Assembly (NCBI GenBank): GCA_038210275.1
Contig: JBBQWV010000005.1
Span: 62,001 to 126,000 of the forward strand
DNA from: PALSA-1296 sp038210275
Lineage (GTDB): Bacteria; Bacteroidota; Ignavibacteria; Palsa-1295
Length of the DNA: 64,000 nt
Reading direction: 5' to 3'
Position 1 is the first letter of the stretch, and each line of letters opens with the position of its first letter. The notes beneath the pieces were generated by a model. That model was not told the origin of the DNA. It made no database searches and saw nothing but the letters and a program-made list of their open reading frames with translations. Shown piece by piece: positions 34,661 through 44,028 of the stretch. The position numbers and the translations under genes were made by a program.

Positions 34661-36082
34661 ATGAGTCACAATGTTACGATACAGGAAGTAAAAAATGTTA
34701 TTGCTCTAAGCGATCTGCCGGATGAACATCTTCAATGGATCATCGCTCGTACCGAGTATCACGAATATGAAGATGGGACTGTGCTCTTCAATACCGGAGA
34801 ACCCGCGCTCTATATGTGGATACTGCTTGAAGGCAAGCTTGATTTCTACATGGATATGAATGGCACAATGGTCTATTACATAAGTTTTGAGAACGACAAT
34901 TCCTGTGGCGGCATTACAGGCCTGATCCCTCATTCACGGATGAAAACTTCTCCGGGAAAATCCATCAGTGTCGGTAAGCTCCGAGTGCTTAGTTTGCATA
35001 AAGATCATTTTGGAGAGTTGGAGCAGCTTAACTCCGATTTCGTTCAGCGGCTTATCGGCTATATGACTGAACGAGCGAAGTCCTTTGCAACGGTACAGCT
35101 TCAGCATGAAAAAGTCAGTGCACTCGGAAAACTATCGGCAGGAATCGCGCATGAACTCAATAACCCAGCTTCGGCTATTGCAAGAATCGCTGCAGAATTA
35201 AAGACAAGACTGAATGCAAATTACGATCTGACCTCCAAACTTCTTGCCGATGATTTTGATTCGAAGCATATAGAAAATATCAGAGCCTTAGCAAAAGAAA
35301 AAGAATCACAGCCTAAAAAAGTATTGAGCGCACTGGAGCGAATGCAAAAAGAGGATGAGATCGGAGACTGGTTTTCCGATAATGGTTTTGCTGATAACAG
35401 GGCGGCAGCCGAAACATTTTCGGAGTTTGGGTTCTCTCTTAAAGATCTTGAAAATATTCGGCGTGATGTGCGGAATGAAACGCTTCCTGATCTTATTCGA
35501 TGGATCGAAAATATTATCATTTCCGATAGACTTATCGTTGATCTGGCTGAAGCATCAAGCCGTATCTCCACATTGGTTGGCGCGATCAAAAGCCATGTAC
35601 ACATGGATAGAACAAACGATGCGCAGCGTACGAATATCCATAGTGATATGGAAAATACGCTGACGCTCATGGGTTATAAACTTCGCGATAAAAATATTTC
35701 ACTAAAAAAAGAATTTTGTTCGGATATGCCAATGGTCGAAGCTTACGTTGGTGAACTCAATCAGGTATGGACAAATCTTATTGATAATGCGATCGATGCT
35801 CTTGAAAAAAACGGCGAGTTAATTATGAAAACATCGTGTAGTCCAAAACAAGTTACCATTCGAATTATTGATAATGGTATGGGAATACCTAAAGAGATCC
35901 AGTCTCGCATATTTGATCCATTTTTCACGACAAAAAAAGTTGGGCAGGGCACAGGCATTGGTCTGGATATTGTCAAAAGAATTATCGATAGGCATCATGG
36001 TGAAATAAGTGTAAACTCTGTCCCGGGTAGAACGGAATTTGTCGTCTGTATTCCTGTTTCACAAGTTCATAATGCAGCTTAA
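34661..36082 (+). CDS. Cyclic nucleotide-binding-domain histidine kinase
   Basis: This 473-aa protein has an N-terminal CRP-like sensor (residues about 15-125: HEYEDGTVLFNTGEPALYMW; ILLEGKLDFYM) and no membrane span, so it is cytoplasmic. The kinase core shows the H-box ALGKLSAGIAHELNNPASA near 158-176 with the phosphorylated His, an N-box LNQVWTNLIDNAIDALEKNG near 367, and G-boxes IIDNGMGIP and GQGTGIGLDIVK near 407-440. The partner is the next gene, which begins with a receiver domain, 24 nt downstream. The ligand of the sensor is unknown, and the cNMP-contact residues are not all evident. Confidence 0.9.
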   Translation: MSHNVTIQEVKNVIALSDLPDEHLQWIIARTEYHEYEDGTVLFNTGEPALYMWILLEGKLDFYMDMNGTMVYYISFENDNSCGGITGLIPHSRMKTSPGKSISVGKLRVLSLHKDHFGELEQLNSDFVQRLIGYMTERAKSFATVQLQHEKVSALGKLSAGIAHELNNPASAIARIAAELKTRLNANYDLTSKLLADDFDSKHIENIRALAKEKESQPKKVLSALERMQKEDEIGDWFSDNGFADNRAAAETFSEFGFSLKDLENIRRDVRNETLPDLIRWIENIIISDRLIVDLAEASSRISTLVGAIKSHVHMDRTNDAQRTNIHSDMENTLTLMGYKLRDKNISLKKEFCSDMPMVEAYVGELNQVWTNLIDNAIDALEKNGELIMKTSCSPKQVTIRIIDNGMGIPKEIQSRIFDPFFTTKKVGQGTGIGLDIVKRIIDRHHGEISVNSVPGRTEFVVCIPVSQVHNAA

Positions 36083-36106
36083 ATTTCGGTATTAGCAAAA
36101 AAAGTA

Positions 36107-37768
36107 ATGAAACTTCCATTTATTGTCATCGTTGATGATGACGCACAAGTTCTCCGCGCCATTAGCCGCGATATACGAAATAAGTATCGCGAAGAATACC
36201 GTATCGTTGCTACAGAATCAGCAACTGAGGCGCTTGAACTTATCAAAGAATTAAAGCTTAAAAATGAAACCGTAGCATTATTTATTTCCGATCAGCGAAT
36301 GCCGGAAATGGAGGGAGTTGAATTTCTGGAAAAGACAAGAGAAATTTTTCCTGATGCTAAACAGATATTATTGACTGCCTACTCCGATATTGAAGCTGCG
36401 ATCAAAGCAATTAATACCGTAAAACTTGATTACTATCTTCTCAAACCCTGGGATCCGCCAGAAGAAAAACTTTATCCCGTTATCAATGATATACTTGATG
36501 ATTGGCAGGCGATATTTAAACCCGATCATGATGGGATAAGGATCATCGGTTTTCAATGGTCGCCAAAATCGCATAACATAAAAGAATTTCTTTCTGGAAA
36601 TTTAGTGCCGTTTCTTTGGATGGATGTTGAATCTCACCAAAATGCAGAAAAATATCTTGTCAGTTCTAATATTTCCCGCTCTACTCTGCCGCTTGTAGTT
36701 TTGAAGGATGGATCGTTTCTTGTTGACCCTTCGCTTTCTGATCTTGGTGCAAAAGTTGGGCTTCGTCAGCAGGCATCAGAGAAAATGTATGATGTTGTTA
36801 TTATCGGTGCAGGTCCTGCAGGGCTTGCGGCATCGGTCTATGGTTCATGCGAAGGATTAAAAACACTTCTCATTGAACGAAGTAATCCTGGCGGACAGGC
36901 ATCGAGCAGTGCGCGCATTGAAAACTATCTCGGCTTTCCGACAGGTCTTTCGGGTGCTGAGCTAAGCAGAAGAGCTATCTCCCAAACGCTGCGCTTTGGT
37001 ACAGAAATACTCACGCCGCAATCGGTAAAAAACATTACTGTTAAAGATGGATATAAGATCATCGAATTAAGTGATGGTTCACTTGTCCATAGTAAAACGA
37101 TCGTAATCGCAACAGGTGCATCGTATGTCAAACTTGAACTTCCCGGAATTGAAAAATTTACAGGAGCAGGTATTTATTATGGTGCTGCATCAGTCGAAGC
37201 ACATGCCTGCCGTGATGAAAATATTTATATTGTCGGCGGAGGAAATTCAGCATGTCAGGCTGCGATGTATATGTCTAAATTTGCAAAGGAAGTGCATATT
37301 CTTATCAGGCAGGACACATTGAAGCAGGCAGCGGCGAATTATTTAGTGCAAAACATCAGCAACACGCCGAATATCATTGTTCATCCGAATATAGAGGTTA
37401 CTTCGGTTTCAGGTCAAGATGTTTTGGAAAATATTACTCTCAAGAATACAAAAACAAATGAGGAAATATCAGTGCCTGCAAAAGCCTTGTTTATTTATAT
37501 CGGAGTAAAACCGGGGACGCAATGGGTCAGCGATATTATTCTTAAAGATGACAAGGGATTTATTATCAGCGGAAGCGATCTGAAAAAAGAAAAAGGATTC
37601 AATACATTTTGGAAATTAGAAAGAGAGCCATACATCCCTGAAACAAGTATTCCCGGTATTTTTGCTTCAGGTGATGTGCGCTCCGGCGCGCTTGCAGGCA
37701 TTTCTTCTGCTGTCGGCGAAGGTGCGTTAGCAATAAGATTTGTACGAAAATATTTACAGGAAATGTAA
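36107..37768 (+). CDS. Receiver domain fused to thioredoxin-reductase-like flavoprotein
   Basis: This 553-aa protein has three parts. A receiver domain at 1-125 has DDD near 9, phosphoacceptor Asp in ISDQRMPEMEG near 63, TAYSD near 89 and Lys in LLKPWD near 107. A glutaredoxin-like segment at about 145-220 has WSPKS where CxxC would be. A thioredoxin-reductase-like module covers 226-553: FAD-binding IIGAGPAGLAAS, NAD-binding IVGGGNSACQAAMYMS, and C-terminal FASGDVRSGAL. The usual CxxC is absent, replaced by YYGAASVEAHAC. It therefore uses another electron route, as in the known family of fused response regulators. The kinase upstream probably phosphorylates it. Confidence 0.88.
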   Translation: MKLPFIVIVDDDAQVLRAISRDIRNKYREEYRIVATESATEALELIKELKLKNETVALFISDQRMPEMEGVEFLEKTREIFPDAKQILLTAYSDIEAAIKAINTVKLDYYLLKPWDPPEEKLYPVINDILDDWQAIFKPDHDGIRIIGFQWSPKSHNIKEFLSGNLVPFLWMDVESHQNAEKYLVSSNISRSTLPLVVLKDGSFLVDPSLSDLGAKVGLRQQASEKMYDVVIIGAGPAGLAASVYGSCEGLKTLLIERSNPGGQASSSARIENYLGFPTGLSGAELSRRAISQTLRFGTEILTPQSVKNITVKDGYKIIELSDGSLVHSKTIVIATGASYVKLELPGIEKFTGAGIYYGAASVEAHACRDENIYIVGGGNSACQAAMYMSKFAKEVHILIRQDTLKQAAANYLVQNISNTPNIIVHPNIEVTSVSGQDVLENITLKNTKTNEEISVPAKALFIYIGVKPGTQWVSDIILKDDKGFIISGSDLKKEKGFNTFWKLEREPYIPETSIPGIFASGDVRSGALAGISSAVGEGALAIRFVRKYLQEM

Positions 37769-37811
37769 AGAGCAAAAAATGATAACCCAATAGAGTTTCC
37801 TATTAATAAGC

Positions 37812-38384
37812 TTGAATACTAAAAGATATATCATTTTAAATAAACCGTACGGAGTCTTGAGTCAATTCACCTCTGATATACCCGGTCAACGAACACTTGC
37901 CGAGTTTGAACTTCCGGAAGATGTTTATGCTGCGGGAAGGTTGGATAGCGATTCCGAAGGCTTGCTTTTTCTCACGAATGACGGTCCGCTCATTAAAAAA
38001 CTTCTTGATCCTAAAAATAATCATCAACGCACATACCTTGTTCAAGTTGAAGGAATTCCGACGGCACAGGTATTAACACAACTTGAGCGCGGAGTTGTTA
38101 TTCAAGGGTATCATACGCTTCGTTGCCATGTAAAATTGGTTGATGGTGAGCCGGATGTAGCTCCTCGCGACCCCCCTATTCGTATTCGCCGCTCTATTCC
38201 CACGTCATGGATCGAAATAAAACTCATCGAAGGAAAGAACAGACAAGTCAGGCGCATGACTGCTTCAGTGGGATATCCTACTTTACGGCTCATTCGTAAT
38301 GCGATCAAAAACATCACATTAGAGTCTCTTCCCATTGGCAAATGGCGTGAACTTCAAGCAAATGAAATTAAAGACCTGATTTAG
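37812..38384 (+). CDS. rluE: 23S rRNA pseudouridine synthase, RluE/RsuA family
   Basis: This 190-aa enzyme begins at TTG 37812 (NTKRYIILNKPYGVLSQF), since the NKPYGVL motif is N-terminal in the family. The catalytic Asp is in AAGRLDSDSEGLLFLTNDG near residues 41-59, and the C-terminal substrate motif EGKNRQVRRMTASVGYPTLRL lies near 144. It lacks an S4 domain, which points to the RluE or RluE-like subgroup that modifies helix 90 of 23S rRNA. The exact target is inferred. Confidence 0.85.
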   Translation: MNTKRYIILNKPYGVLSQFTSDIPGQRTLAEFELPEDVYAAGRLDSDSEGLLFLTNDGPLIKKLLDPKNNHQRTYLVQVEGIPTAQVLTQLERGVVIQGYHTLRCHVKLVDGEPDVAPRDPPIRIRRSIPTSWIEIKLIEGKNRQVRRMTASVGYPTLRLIRNAIKNITLESLPIGKWRELQANEIKDLI

Positions 38385-38458
38385 AACCCTTCCCCGATTA
38401 AGTACTAATGCCTGTTAAAAAAGACTCTCCTTTCCTTGAAGAGGAATTAAGAATAAAC

Positions 38459-40300
38459 TTATTTCTTTTTCTTTTTCCCCGGAAGCTGACCAGCTGCCGC
38501 GCCTTGTCTGGTTGTTCTCGCATTCTTTTCTAAGTCCTGCAAGCGTGACATAAAGCCTTTTTTTGTACCAGCAGTGGATTTCATTTGTTCGAGATCGAGC
38601 GGTGGTAAGAATTTCTTATTGTAGAATTGCTGTGCAATACCAAAAATATTGAACATGAAATAATACAGTGCTACACCTGACGGAAGATTATTAAAAAGAA
38701 ATGTGAACATGATCGGCATGATATATGCCATCTTCTTCTGACGCGGGTCGGTCGTTGTCAGCGCCGATTGAACTACCATAGTAATACCCATGAGTAGTGT
38801 CAAGCCTGAAAGCTGATTTCCGATGATCGGAATACTTGTGCTGAATTTGAATAGTCCGTCCGGTATCGAAAGATCTTGAATCCAAGAGAAAAACGGAGCC
38901 TGACGAAGCTCGATAACATTGCGAAGTACAGCATACAGAGAAAAAAGAATCGGCATTTGCAGGAGCATCGGCAGACATCCTCCTGCGGGGTTGACACCAT
39001 ACGTCCGGTACAGTTTGAAGGTTTCTTCCTGCTGCTTTTTACTATCGTCTTTATAATCTTCTTTCATCTGCGTGATCTTCGGCTGGAGAGCCTGCATCTT
39101 GCGCATCGAATTCATTTGTCCACGAGAGAAGGGATACGTGACAAGTTTCACTACGATCGAGAACAAGATAATGACAAGCCCCCAATTCGAAATGAACGAA
39201 TGCAAAAACATAAAGAGCGGCATCATCAAATACGTACTGATTGGACGTACAAGGAAGCTCCAGCCAAAATCCATCGTCCTATCAAGGTTGGGCTGCATAT
39301 TCGAGAGACGCCTGTATTCAAGCGGTCCAAGATAGTATCGGGCAGAGATCGAATCATTGCCTGCTGAACCGATAGGGACCGATACGGCAAGATTATATTT
39401 CTCAATATGTCCGCCATCAGGTGCGGAATATGCAGCGCCGGAAATATCCACACCTGCCGGACGAGGCAGACCGGGGGTAAGCGCTTGAAGAAAATACTGA
39501 GTGCGCGAAGCAACAAAGTCGGGATCACCGCTAAATGATTTATGAACCGGTTCGCCAACCTTGCTTGCATCAATATCCTCAACACCGGATTTCATTCCGG
39601 CAAAAGCTTTCGCAGTTGTGGATTCATTATTACTTGATGCTTCTGTATAAGGAAGAGCATTATCAACGACAAGCCCATACTTATAGCCCGACACTTTGGA
39701 TTGCAAGCCGACAAGTTTATACTCAATGCCGACGGTATAATCATCGCCATGAATATGAAAAGTTTTTTCGATTGCGGCATTTGAATCAACTTTGCAGATC
39801 GCTTTGATAGTAAAAGAATCTTTTTCAGCAATCGTATGGGCAGTTATGTCTTCAAAATGGAATGCAAGATCTTTCGTATTAACGCTTTTGCCGTCAGAAG
39901 CTACGAAGCGGAGATTGACATCACCGGTTTTGCCTTCTCTGGACTGATCGACAAGTTCAAGCGGTTTTTTATCGAATGTCTTATAATCTTTGAGTATCCA
40001 GCTTGAGATATTGCCACCTTTTCCGGAAATAACAGCCTTTACAAGTGGCGTTTCAACTTGGACGGATTGTGAAGTTGCCCCAGTATCAATCGGAAAAACA
40101 GCTGACCTATCGGCTGGTTTTGTGCCTTGAGCGGCAGCAATAGTAGCCATTTCCTGTGTTTTGGCTGAGGTATCAACTGCAGCAGGAGCCGGTTTTTTGG
40201 GCGCATTCGGATTCGGTTTTGGCTGATTCAGGATAAGCCAACCGAAAAAAAGCAACACCATGAGCGCAATAGCGATCGTCGTCGAACGTGAGGAATTCAT
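38459..40300 (-). CDS. yidC: Membrane protein insertase YidC
   Basis: This 613-aa inner-membrane insertase has an N-terminal anchor (STTIAIALMVLLFFGWLILN), a periplasmic beta domain to about residue 345, and the Oxa1 core: FMFLHSFISNWGLVIILFSI, then VKLVTYPFSRGQMNSMRKMQ near 385, GGCLPMLLQMPILFSLYAVL near 437, and GVALYYFMFNIFGIAQQ near 553. The C-terminus is Lys-rich (GKKKKK), as in many FCB and Gram-negative forms. It inserts membrane proteins with or without Sec. No rnpA or rpmH lies upstream. Confidence 0.96.
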   Translation of the reverse strand: MNSSRSTTIAIALMVLLFFGWLILNQPKPNPNAPKKPAPAAVDTSAKTQEMATIAAAQGTKPADRSAVFPIDTGATSQSVQVETPLVKAVISGKGGNISSWILKDYKTFDKKPLELVDQSREGKTGDVNLRFVASDGKSVNTKDLAFHFEDITAHTIAEKDSFTIKAICKVDSNAAIEKTFHIHGDDYTVGIEYKLVGLQSKVSGYKYGLVVDNALPYTEASSNNESTTAKAFAGMKSGVEDIDASKVGEPVHKSFSGDPDFVASRTQYFLQALTPGLPRPAGVDISGAAYSAPDGGHIEKYNLAVSVPIGSAGNDSISARYYLGPLEYRRLSNMQPNLDRTMDFGWSFLVRPISTYLMMPLFMFLHSFISNWGLVIILFSIVVKLVTYPFSRGQMNSMRKMQALQPKITQMKEDYKDDSKKQQEETFKLYRTYGVNPAGGCLPMLLQMPILFSLYAVLRNVIELRQAPFFSWIQDLSIPDGLFKFSTSIPIIGNQLSGLTLLMGITMVVQSALTTTDPRQKKMAYIMPIMFTFLFNNLPSGVALYYFMFNIFGIAQQFYNKKFLPPLDLEQMKSTAGTKKGFMSRLQDLEKNARTTRQGAAAGQLPGKKKKK

Positions 40301-40385
40301 TGAGTTATGTACTTGGCTTCTACTATGAGAGAAAAAATTTAGCTCGATACAAACGCCGAAGTAGGGGAGAAGGTTTAGATGAAGT

Positions 40386-40460
40386 AAGTCAAAAACTTTA
40401 AAGTCAAAAGTAAAAAAGAAGTAGAAATTATATTGACTTTTGCTTTTTGACTTTTGACAT
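40386..40460. repeat. Imperfect AAAGTCAAAAGT-type short repeats, noncoding
   Basis: The stretch between yidC and uppP holds AAGTCAAAAACTTTAAAGTC, AAAAGTAAAAAAG, then the inverse TTGACTTTTGCTTTTTGAC with TTTTGACAT. Direct and inverted GTCAAAA units are mixed. It is of the same simple-repeat class as those found within genes in this window. It lies ahead of the uppP promoter box. Confidence 0.7.
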
Positions 40461-40473
40461 CCCCTCTTTGCCG

Positions 40474-40481
40474 TAACTTTG
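40474..40481 (+). promoter_or_regulatory. -7 promoter box of uppP
   Basis: TAACTTTG fits TAnnTTTG, ending 22 nt before ATG 40504. A TTTGAC at 40453 is a plausible -33 element, 17 bp ahead of the box. Confidence 0.5.
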
Positions 40482-40503
40482 TACTTTATTATTCATTGAT
40501 ATA

Positions 40504-41337
40504 ATGCTATTACCACTTTGGCTGCTCTCAATTATTCAAGGTATTGTCGAAGGACTTACCGAATTCATCCCTGTTTCCTCAACGGGGCACCTCATCATTG
40601 TTGATCATTTTCTTAAATTTCGTGAAGCTATCGGAAGCCCTGAGAAGGCAGAGCTTTTCGAGATCGTTATTCAACTTGGCGCGATACTTGCCATTGGCTT
40701 TGTCTATCGCCGTGATCTTTGGAGGGCGCTGAATGCCAAGGACTTTACAAAGAGCGGTCCAGGCAGGCTACGCTCCTTTCTCTTCGTGGCATTCTTGCCT
40801 GTGGCTATCGTTGGATTTTTATTTCATTCGACGATAACAAAATATCTTTTTTCTCCTCTGACTGTTTCGATCAGCTTAATTATCGGCGGAATAATTATTG
40901 TCTATGTCGAAAGCTTCATTAGTGTTCATCGTCAGAAGACAGAGCTAAAGACAATGACGATGAAGGATGCGTTGATCGTTGGCTTCTCGCAAGTGATCTC
41001 TCTTATTCCTGGAGTTTCGCGATCAGGCGCTACGATCATCGGAGGTATGTCCGGCGGCATGACGCGCTCGGCAGCAACGGAATTCAGTTTTCTTCTGAGC
41101 TTTCCGGTGATGATCGCTGCTACATTATATGATCTCTTTAAGCATCGCGATGTCCTCAGTTCTGAAATGTACTCCACGATCGGTTTAGGTTTCCTTGTCT
41201 CATTCATTGTCGCTCTTGTGGTCGTCCGTTGGCTGATCGGCTACGTTCGCCGCCATAGCTTTGTAGGATTCGGCATCTACCGTATCATCTTCGGTGGATT
41301 AGTGTTGATTTTATGGTTGCAAGGTTGGGTGAGTTAA
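40504..41337 (+). CDS. uppP: Undecaprenyl-diphosphatase UppP
   Basis: This 277-aa multispan inner-membrane phosphatase recycles undecaprenyl diphosphate to the monophosphate lipid carrier for wall and polysaccharide synthesis. The catalytic motifs are visible: EGLTEFIPVSSTGHLIIVD at residues 16-34 with the conserved Glu residues, and PGVSRSGATIIGGM near 168-181 with the active-site Ser and Arg. Length is normal. It is monocistronic, having its own promoter box, and is followed by an operator array of the next module. Confidence 0.96.
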   Translation: MLLPLWLLSIIQGIVEGLTEFIPVSSTGHLIIVDHFLKFREAIGSPEKAELFEIVIQLGAILAIGFVYRRDLWRALNAKDFTKSGPGRLRSFLFVAFLPVAIVGFLFHSTITKYLFSPLTVSISLIIGGIIIVYVESFISVHRQKTELKTMTMKDALIVGFSQVISLIPGVSRSGATIIGGMSGGMTRSAATEFSFLLSFPVMIAATLYDLFKHRDVLSSEMYSTIGLGFLVSFIVALVVVRWLIGYVRRHSFVGFGIYRIIFGGLVLILWLQGWVS

Positions 41338-41345
41338 AATTGTAA

Positions 41346-41451
41346 GGCTATAACCTGTTTTTATGTAGCAGATAATCAGGTTATAGCCTATTATAATGGA
41401 ATTATTTATAAGGTTATAGACTTATAAGGCATAGCATTTTAGGTTATAACC
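41346..41451. promoter_or_regulatory. Operator array of four GGTTATA[GA]CC elements
   Basis: Four 10-mers occur in the 120-bp leader: GGCTATAACC (41346-41355), GGTTATAGCC (41379-41388), GGTTATAGAC (41412-41421) and the perfect palindrome GGTTATAACC (41442-41451). The first two are inverted relative to each other and spaced about 33 bp apart, as are successive elements, roughly three helical turns. The last ends 7 nt before the mobile mystery protein A ATG. Autoregulation by that HTH protein is inferred. Confidence 0.75.
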
Positions 41452-41458
41452 ATAAAAT

Positions 41459-41938
41459 ATGAATCAGAATAGACTTTCCTTAAAATGGCTTGACCGCCAA
41501 TATGGCGACCAATGGACAAAGAATCCGCCTTTGGCGCAACCCAAAAGCTGGATCAAAAAGATTTTGGTTGCTCTGAATATGTCCAACCGCCAATTCGCTG
41601 AACGTCTCGGAATAACTGCCTCAAGTGCCGGAGAAATTGCTCAGAGAGAAATTGAAGGGACAATTACATTGAACACATTGCGAAAAGCTGCTGATGCTTT
41701 GGACATGGAGCTTTTTTATATGTTCATACCAAAAACAAAATCACTAAATCCTGCCGATAGAACGCTCGATCATCTCATCGAAGAGCGGGCACATGAAGTT
41801 GCACGGCAACTTGTCATGGCTTCGTCAACCACGATGAACCTGGAAAATCAAGGGACGGGTTCAGCAGCTCTTGAAGAAGGAATAGAAGACTTAGCAATAA
41901 AATTGAAACAGGAAATGCCCCGGACGTTATGGAATTAG
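41459..41938 (+). CDS. Mobile mystery protein A (HTH regulator)
   Basis: This 159-aa cytoplasmic protein has an HTH-XRE fold in the middle (NMSNRQFAERLGITASSAGE near residues 40-59; LNTLRKAADALDMELFYMFI near 77). The start MNQNRLSLKWLDRQ is typical of the mobile mystery protein A family. The partner B gene overlaps by 10 bp, as in other genomes where A and B travel together. A acts as DNA-binding partner and presumed antidote to B. The leader has four operator-like repeats. Confidence 0.88.
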   Translation: MNQNRLSLKWLDRQYGDQWTKNPPLAQPKSWIKKILVALNMSNRQFAERLGITASSAGEIAQREIEGTITLNTLRKAADALDMELFYMFIPKTKSLNPADRTLDHLIEERAHEVARQLVMASSTTMNLENQGTGSAALEEGIEDLAIKLKQEMPRTLWN

Positions 41939-42525
41939 ATCGTACATATATTGAGGGACAAACTCCGCTTGATGAAGACGAACGGGAAGGACTTTGTGAT
42001 AAAACAATTGAATCACAAAGTGAACTTGATGAACGTGAGCAAGGAAATATTATTAATGCTCGTGAATGGGTAATTGATATTTCTCCAAATCTCGATGAGA
42101 TCCTTTCCGAAGATTTCATGAAACGCGTTCATAAGAAAATGTTTGGTGATGTATGGAAATGGGCGGGAAAATACCGAAGCACAAATAAAAACCTCGGAGC
42201 CGATAAATTCGAGATTAGTATCGAACTTCGCAAAGTGTTTGATGATTGCAGATTTTGGATAGTGAATAAATCATTCAGTGCAGAGGAAATTGCTGTGCGA
42301 TTTAAGCATCGCGTTGTCGTTGTCCATCCATTTCCCAATGGCAACGGAAGACACTCGCGGTTAATGGGTGATATAATGATCAGTAAGTATTTCAAACACT
42401 CTGCATTTTCTTGGAGCAGCAAAGGCTTGATCGCAGCCGGTGAAGCGCGTAAGCAATATCTATCAGCTCTTCGCAAAGCCGATAGTGGAAGTTATGATGA
42501 CTTGGTGAAGTTTGCTCGCAGTTAG
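41929..42525 (+). CDS. Mobile mystery protein B, Fic/DOC family
   Basis: This 198-aa protein has the Fic catalytic motif HPFPNGNGRHSR near residues 125-136, preceded by KRVHKKMFGDVWKWAGKYR, the usual flap and core of the family. Fic proteins transfer AMP or another nucleotide to a target hydroxyl. The N-terminus (MELDRTYIEGQTPLDEDERE) is typical of mobile mystery protein B. It overlaps its partner A by 10 bp. I do not see a clear internal inhibitory motif, so the A protein may restrain it. Target unknown. Confidence 0.9.
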   Translation: MELDRTYIEGQTPLDEDEREGLCDKTIESQSELDEREQGNIINAREWVIDISPNLDEILSEDFMKRVHKKMFGDVWKWAGKYRSTNKNLGADKFEISIELRKVFDDCRFWIVNKSFSAEEIAVRFKHRVVVVHPFPNGNGRHSRLMGDIMISKYFKHSAFSWSSKGLIAAGEARKQYLSALRKADSGSYDDLVKFARS

Positions 42526-42526
42526 T

Positions 42527-43963
42527 TCATCGCAAAAAATTTCCGATTATATCTTTAAACATCGCGGGATCGCTCCAATACCATAAATGAGTAAAGGAGA
42601 AAAATCTGCTTGTTAATGTGATCTCCTTTCCATTTTCTTTTTTCTTGAGCGATTTTGTAGCGAAGTCGCAATTGATATTAATAACGTTATCATAAAAATC
42701 AAGAGGACCACTAACGTAATCACGCTTATCGAAATAATTGTGCCACGGAATTTTTTCAAAAAGTCTCACAATAGATTGCTGAACCGGTATCTGCTGCTGA
42801 AGCTCATCAATGTTAAACCAATCGCGCTGCCGAAAAGAGTGAAAGTCATTGATGATCTGTAGCATCAGAATATTTTCGCGCACAACATGTTCACGTAAAA
42901 AGAATGCGATCTTATCGAGTGGTGAACCGAACGTCACTAAACCGCTGATGAGATCAGAAATATACCTATTACTTGCATCCGGATTTCCCTCTTTATCAAG
43001 CAGTAAGCCATCAGCGCGAACGCCTTTGATATCTTCGAAATTTATGAGATGATTGATGCGATTGATCGCATCATAGACGATCTGTGTTCCGAGAGAATGT
43101 CCTGCAAGAAGTACACGACCATACGCACGTTCTGCAGTTGCCTGTGGCTCAATGAGATAGCGAACTGCTTCGACTGCGCCTGCGAGAATATTTTTACGGA
43201 TTTCGTAGAGCGAGCATTTTTCATCGGCAGTATTATAGACGACAATATCACCGATAACATTTGCCATTTTTGTTGAAAGCGTATCCTCTATTCGTGCTGC
43301 AAATTTTTCTGCGATGACGCCAACACCAAGAGATACAAATATCGTGCTTTTTGCAAGCCATCGAGGAAGCCCAAGTAGCCAATTGATAAACGGGATCACT
43401 AAACTCACCACCATCAAAAATGCTTTGTATCGAAATCCTTTAAACTTGACTTTTGATTCGTTCGACAGAGTATCTTTCTCGTTTGATTTTTTTGTAAAAT
43501 TCGTATCGGCGGAGTTTTCCTGCATCGTCACATTCTCTTCATAGAATTTTTTTGCCTGATGGACGACATCGGCTATCCATGATTGAATGTCGCGCATCGA
43601 AACTTTACCTTGCGTTAAATTCGCCCAGTAGTATTCATAGAGATCAATATAAGCTGTCTCGCCATTTTTTGAAATGCGCAGAAAATTATCGAACCACTTA
43701 TGTCCGGCAGCGTTGGATTTGATGGCGACTTTATGCGTGATCGTAAAATCAGTCCTCGCATATCCCAATTCATTCCAATACGTTTCGATTATGCCACGCC
43801 CAAGTTGGTCGAGCGTTTCCAGAGGATTCTGATTCCCGATACCATGAACGATTAGTATTGCAGTACTCTCTTTGATCCACGTCTGCGGCGCGAAGGATTT
43901 GGTGATCACTTCTGCCTCACCTGTTGTAAGGATCGGATTAGCAGAAAAAGTTTTCTTTTGCAT
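42527..43963 (-). CDS. Membrane-associated alpha/beta-hydrolase-like protein
   Basis: This 478-aa protein has an alpha/beta-hydrolase N-terminus (AILIVHGIGNQNPLETLDQL near residue 36) and a nucleophile elbow RVLLAGHSLGTQIVYDAI near 290, GxSxG in form. Between them is a hydrophobic insertion (AFLMVVSLVIPFINWLLGL near 180), possibly a membrane hairpin. The likely catalytic Asp and His are not identified with confidence. It could be a lipase or an esterase; its role is unknown. A TATATTTG box lies 33 nt upstream. Its stop is only 1 nt from the Fic stop, convergent. Confidence 0.7.
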   Translation of the reverse strand: MQKKTFSANPILTTGEAEVITKSFAPQTWIKESTAILIVHGIGNQNPLETLDQLGRGIIETYWNELGYARTDFTITHKVAIKSNAAGHKWFDNFLRISKNGETAYIDLYEYYWANLTQGKVSMRDIQSWIADVVHQAKKFYEENVTMQENSADTNFTKKSNEKDTLSNESKVKFKGFRYKAFLMVVSLVIPFINWLLGLPRWLAKSTIFVSLGVGVIAEKFAARIEDTLSTKMANVIGDIVVYNTADEKCSLYEIRKNILAGAVEAVRYLIEPQATAERAYGRVLLAGHSLGTQIVYDAINRINHLINFEDIKGVRADGLLLDKEGNPDASNRYISDLISGLVTFGSPLDKIAFFLREHVVRENILMLQIINDFHSFRQRDWFNIDELQQQIPVQQSIVRLFEKIPWHNYFDKRDYVSGPLDFYDNVININCDFATKSLKKKENGKEITLTSRFFSFTHLWYWSDPAMFKDIIGNFLR

Positions 43964-43996
43964 ACTCGTATAGGGATGTCTATCGTTAAGGCATCA

Positions 43997-44004
43997 CAAA
44001 TATA
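43997..44004 (-). promoter_or_regulatory. -7 promoter box of the alpha/beta-hydrolase gene
   Basis: Minus-strand TATATTTG lies 33 nt upstream of ATG 43963. Confidence 0.4.
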
Positions 44005-44028
44005 CGAGGAATTTAGGAGGGGAGTGCA

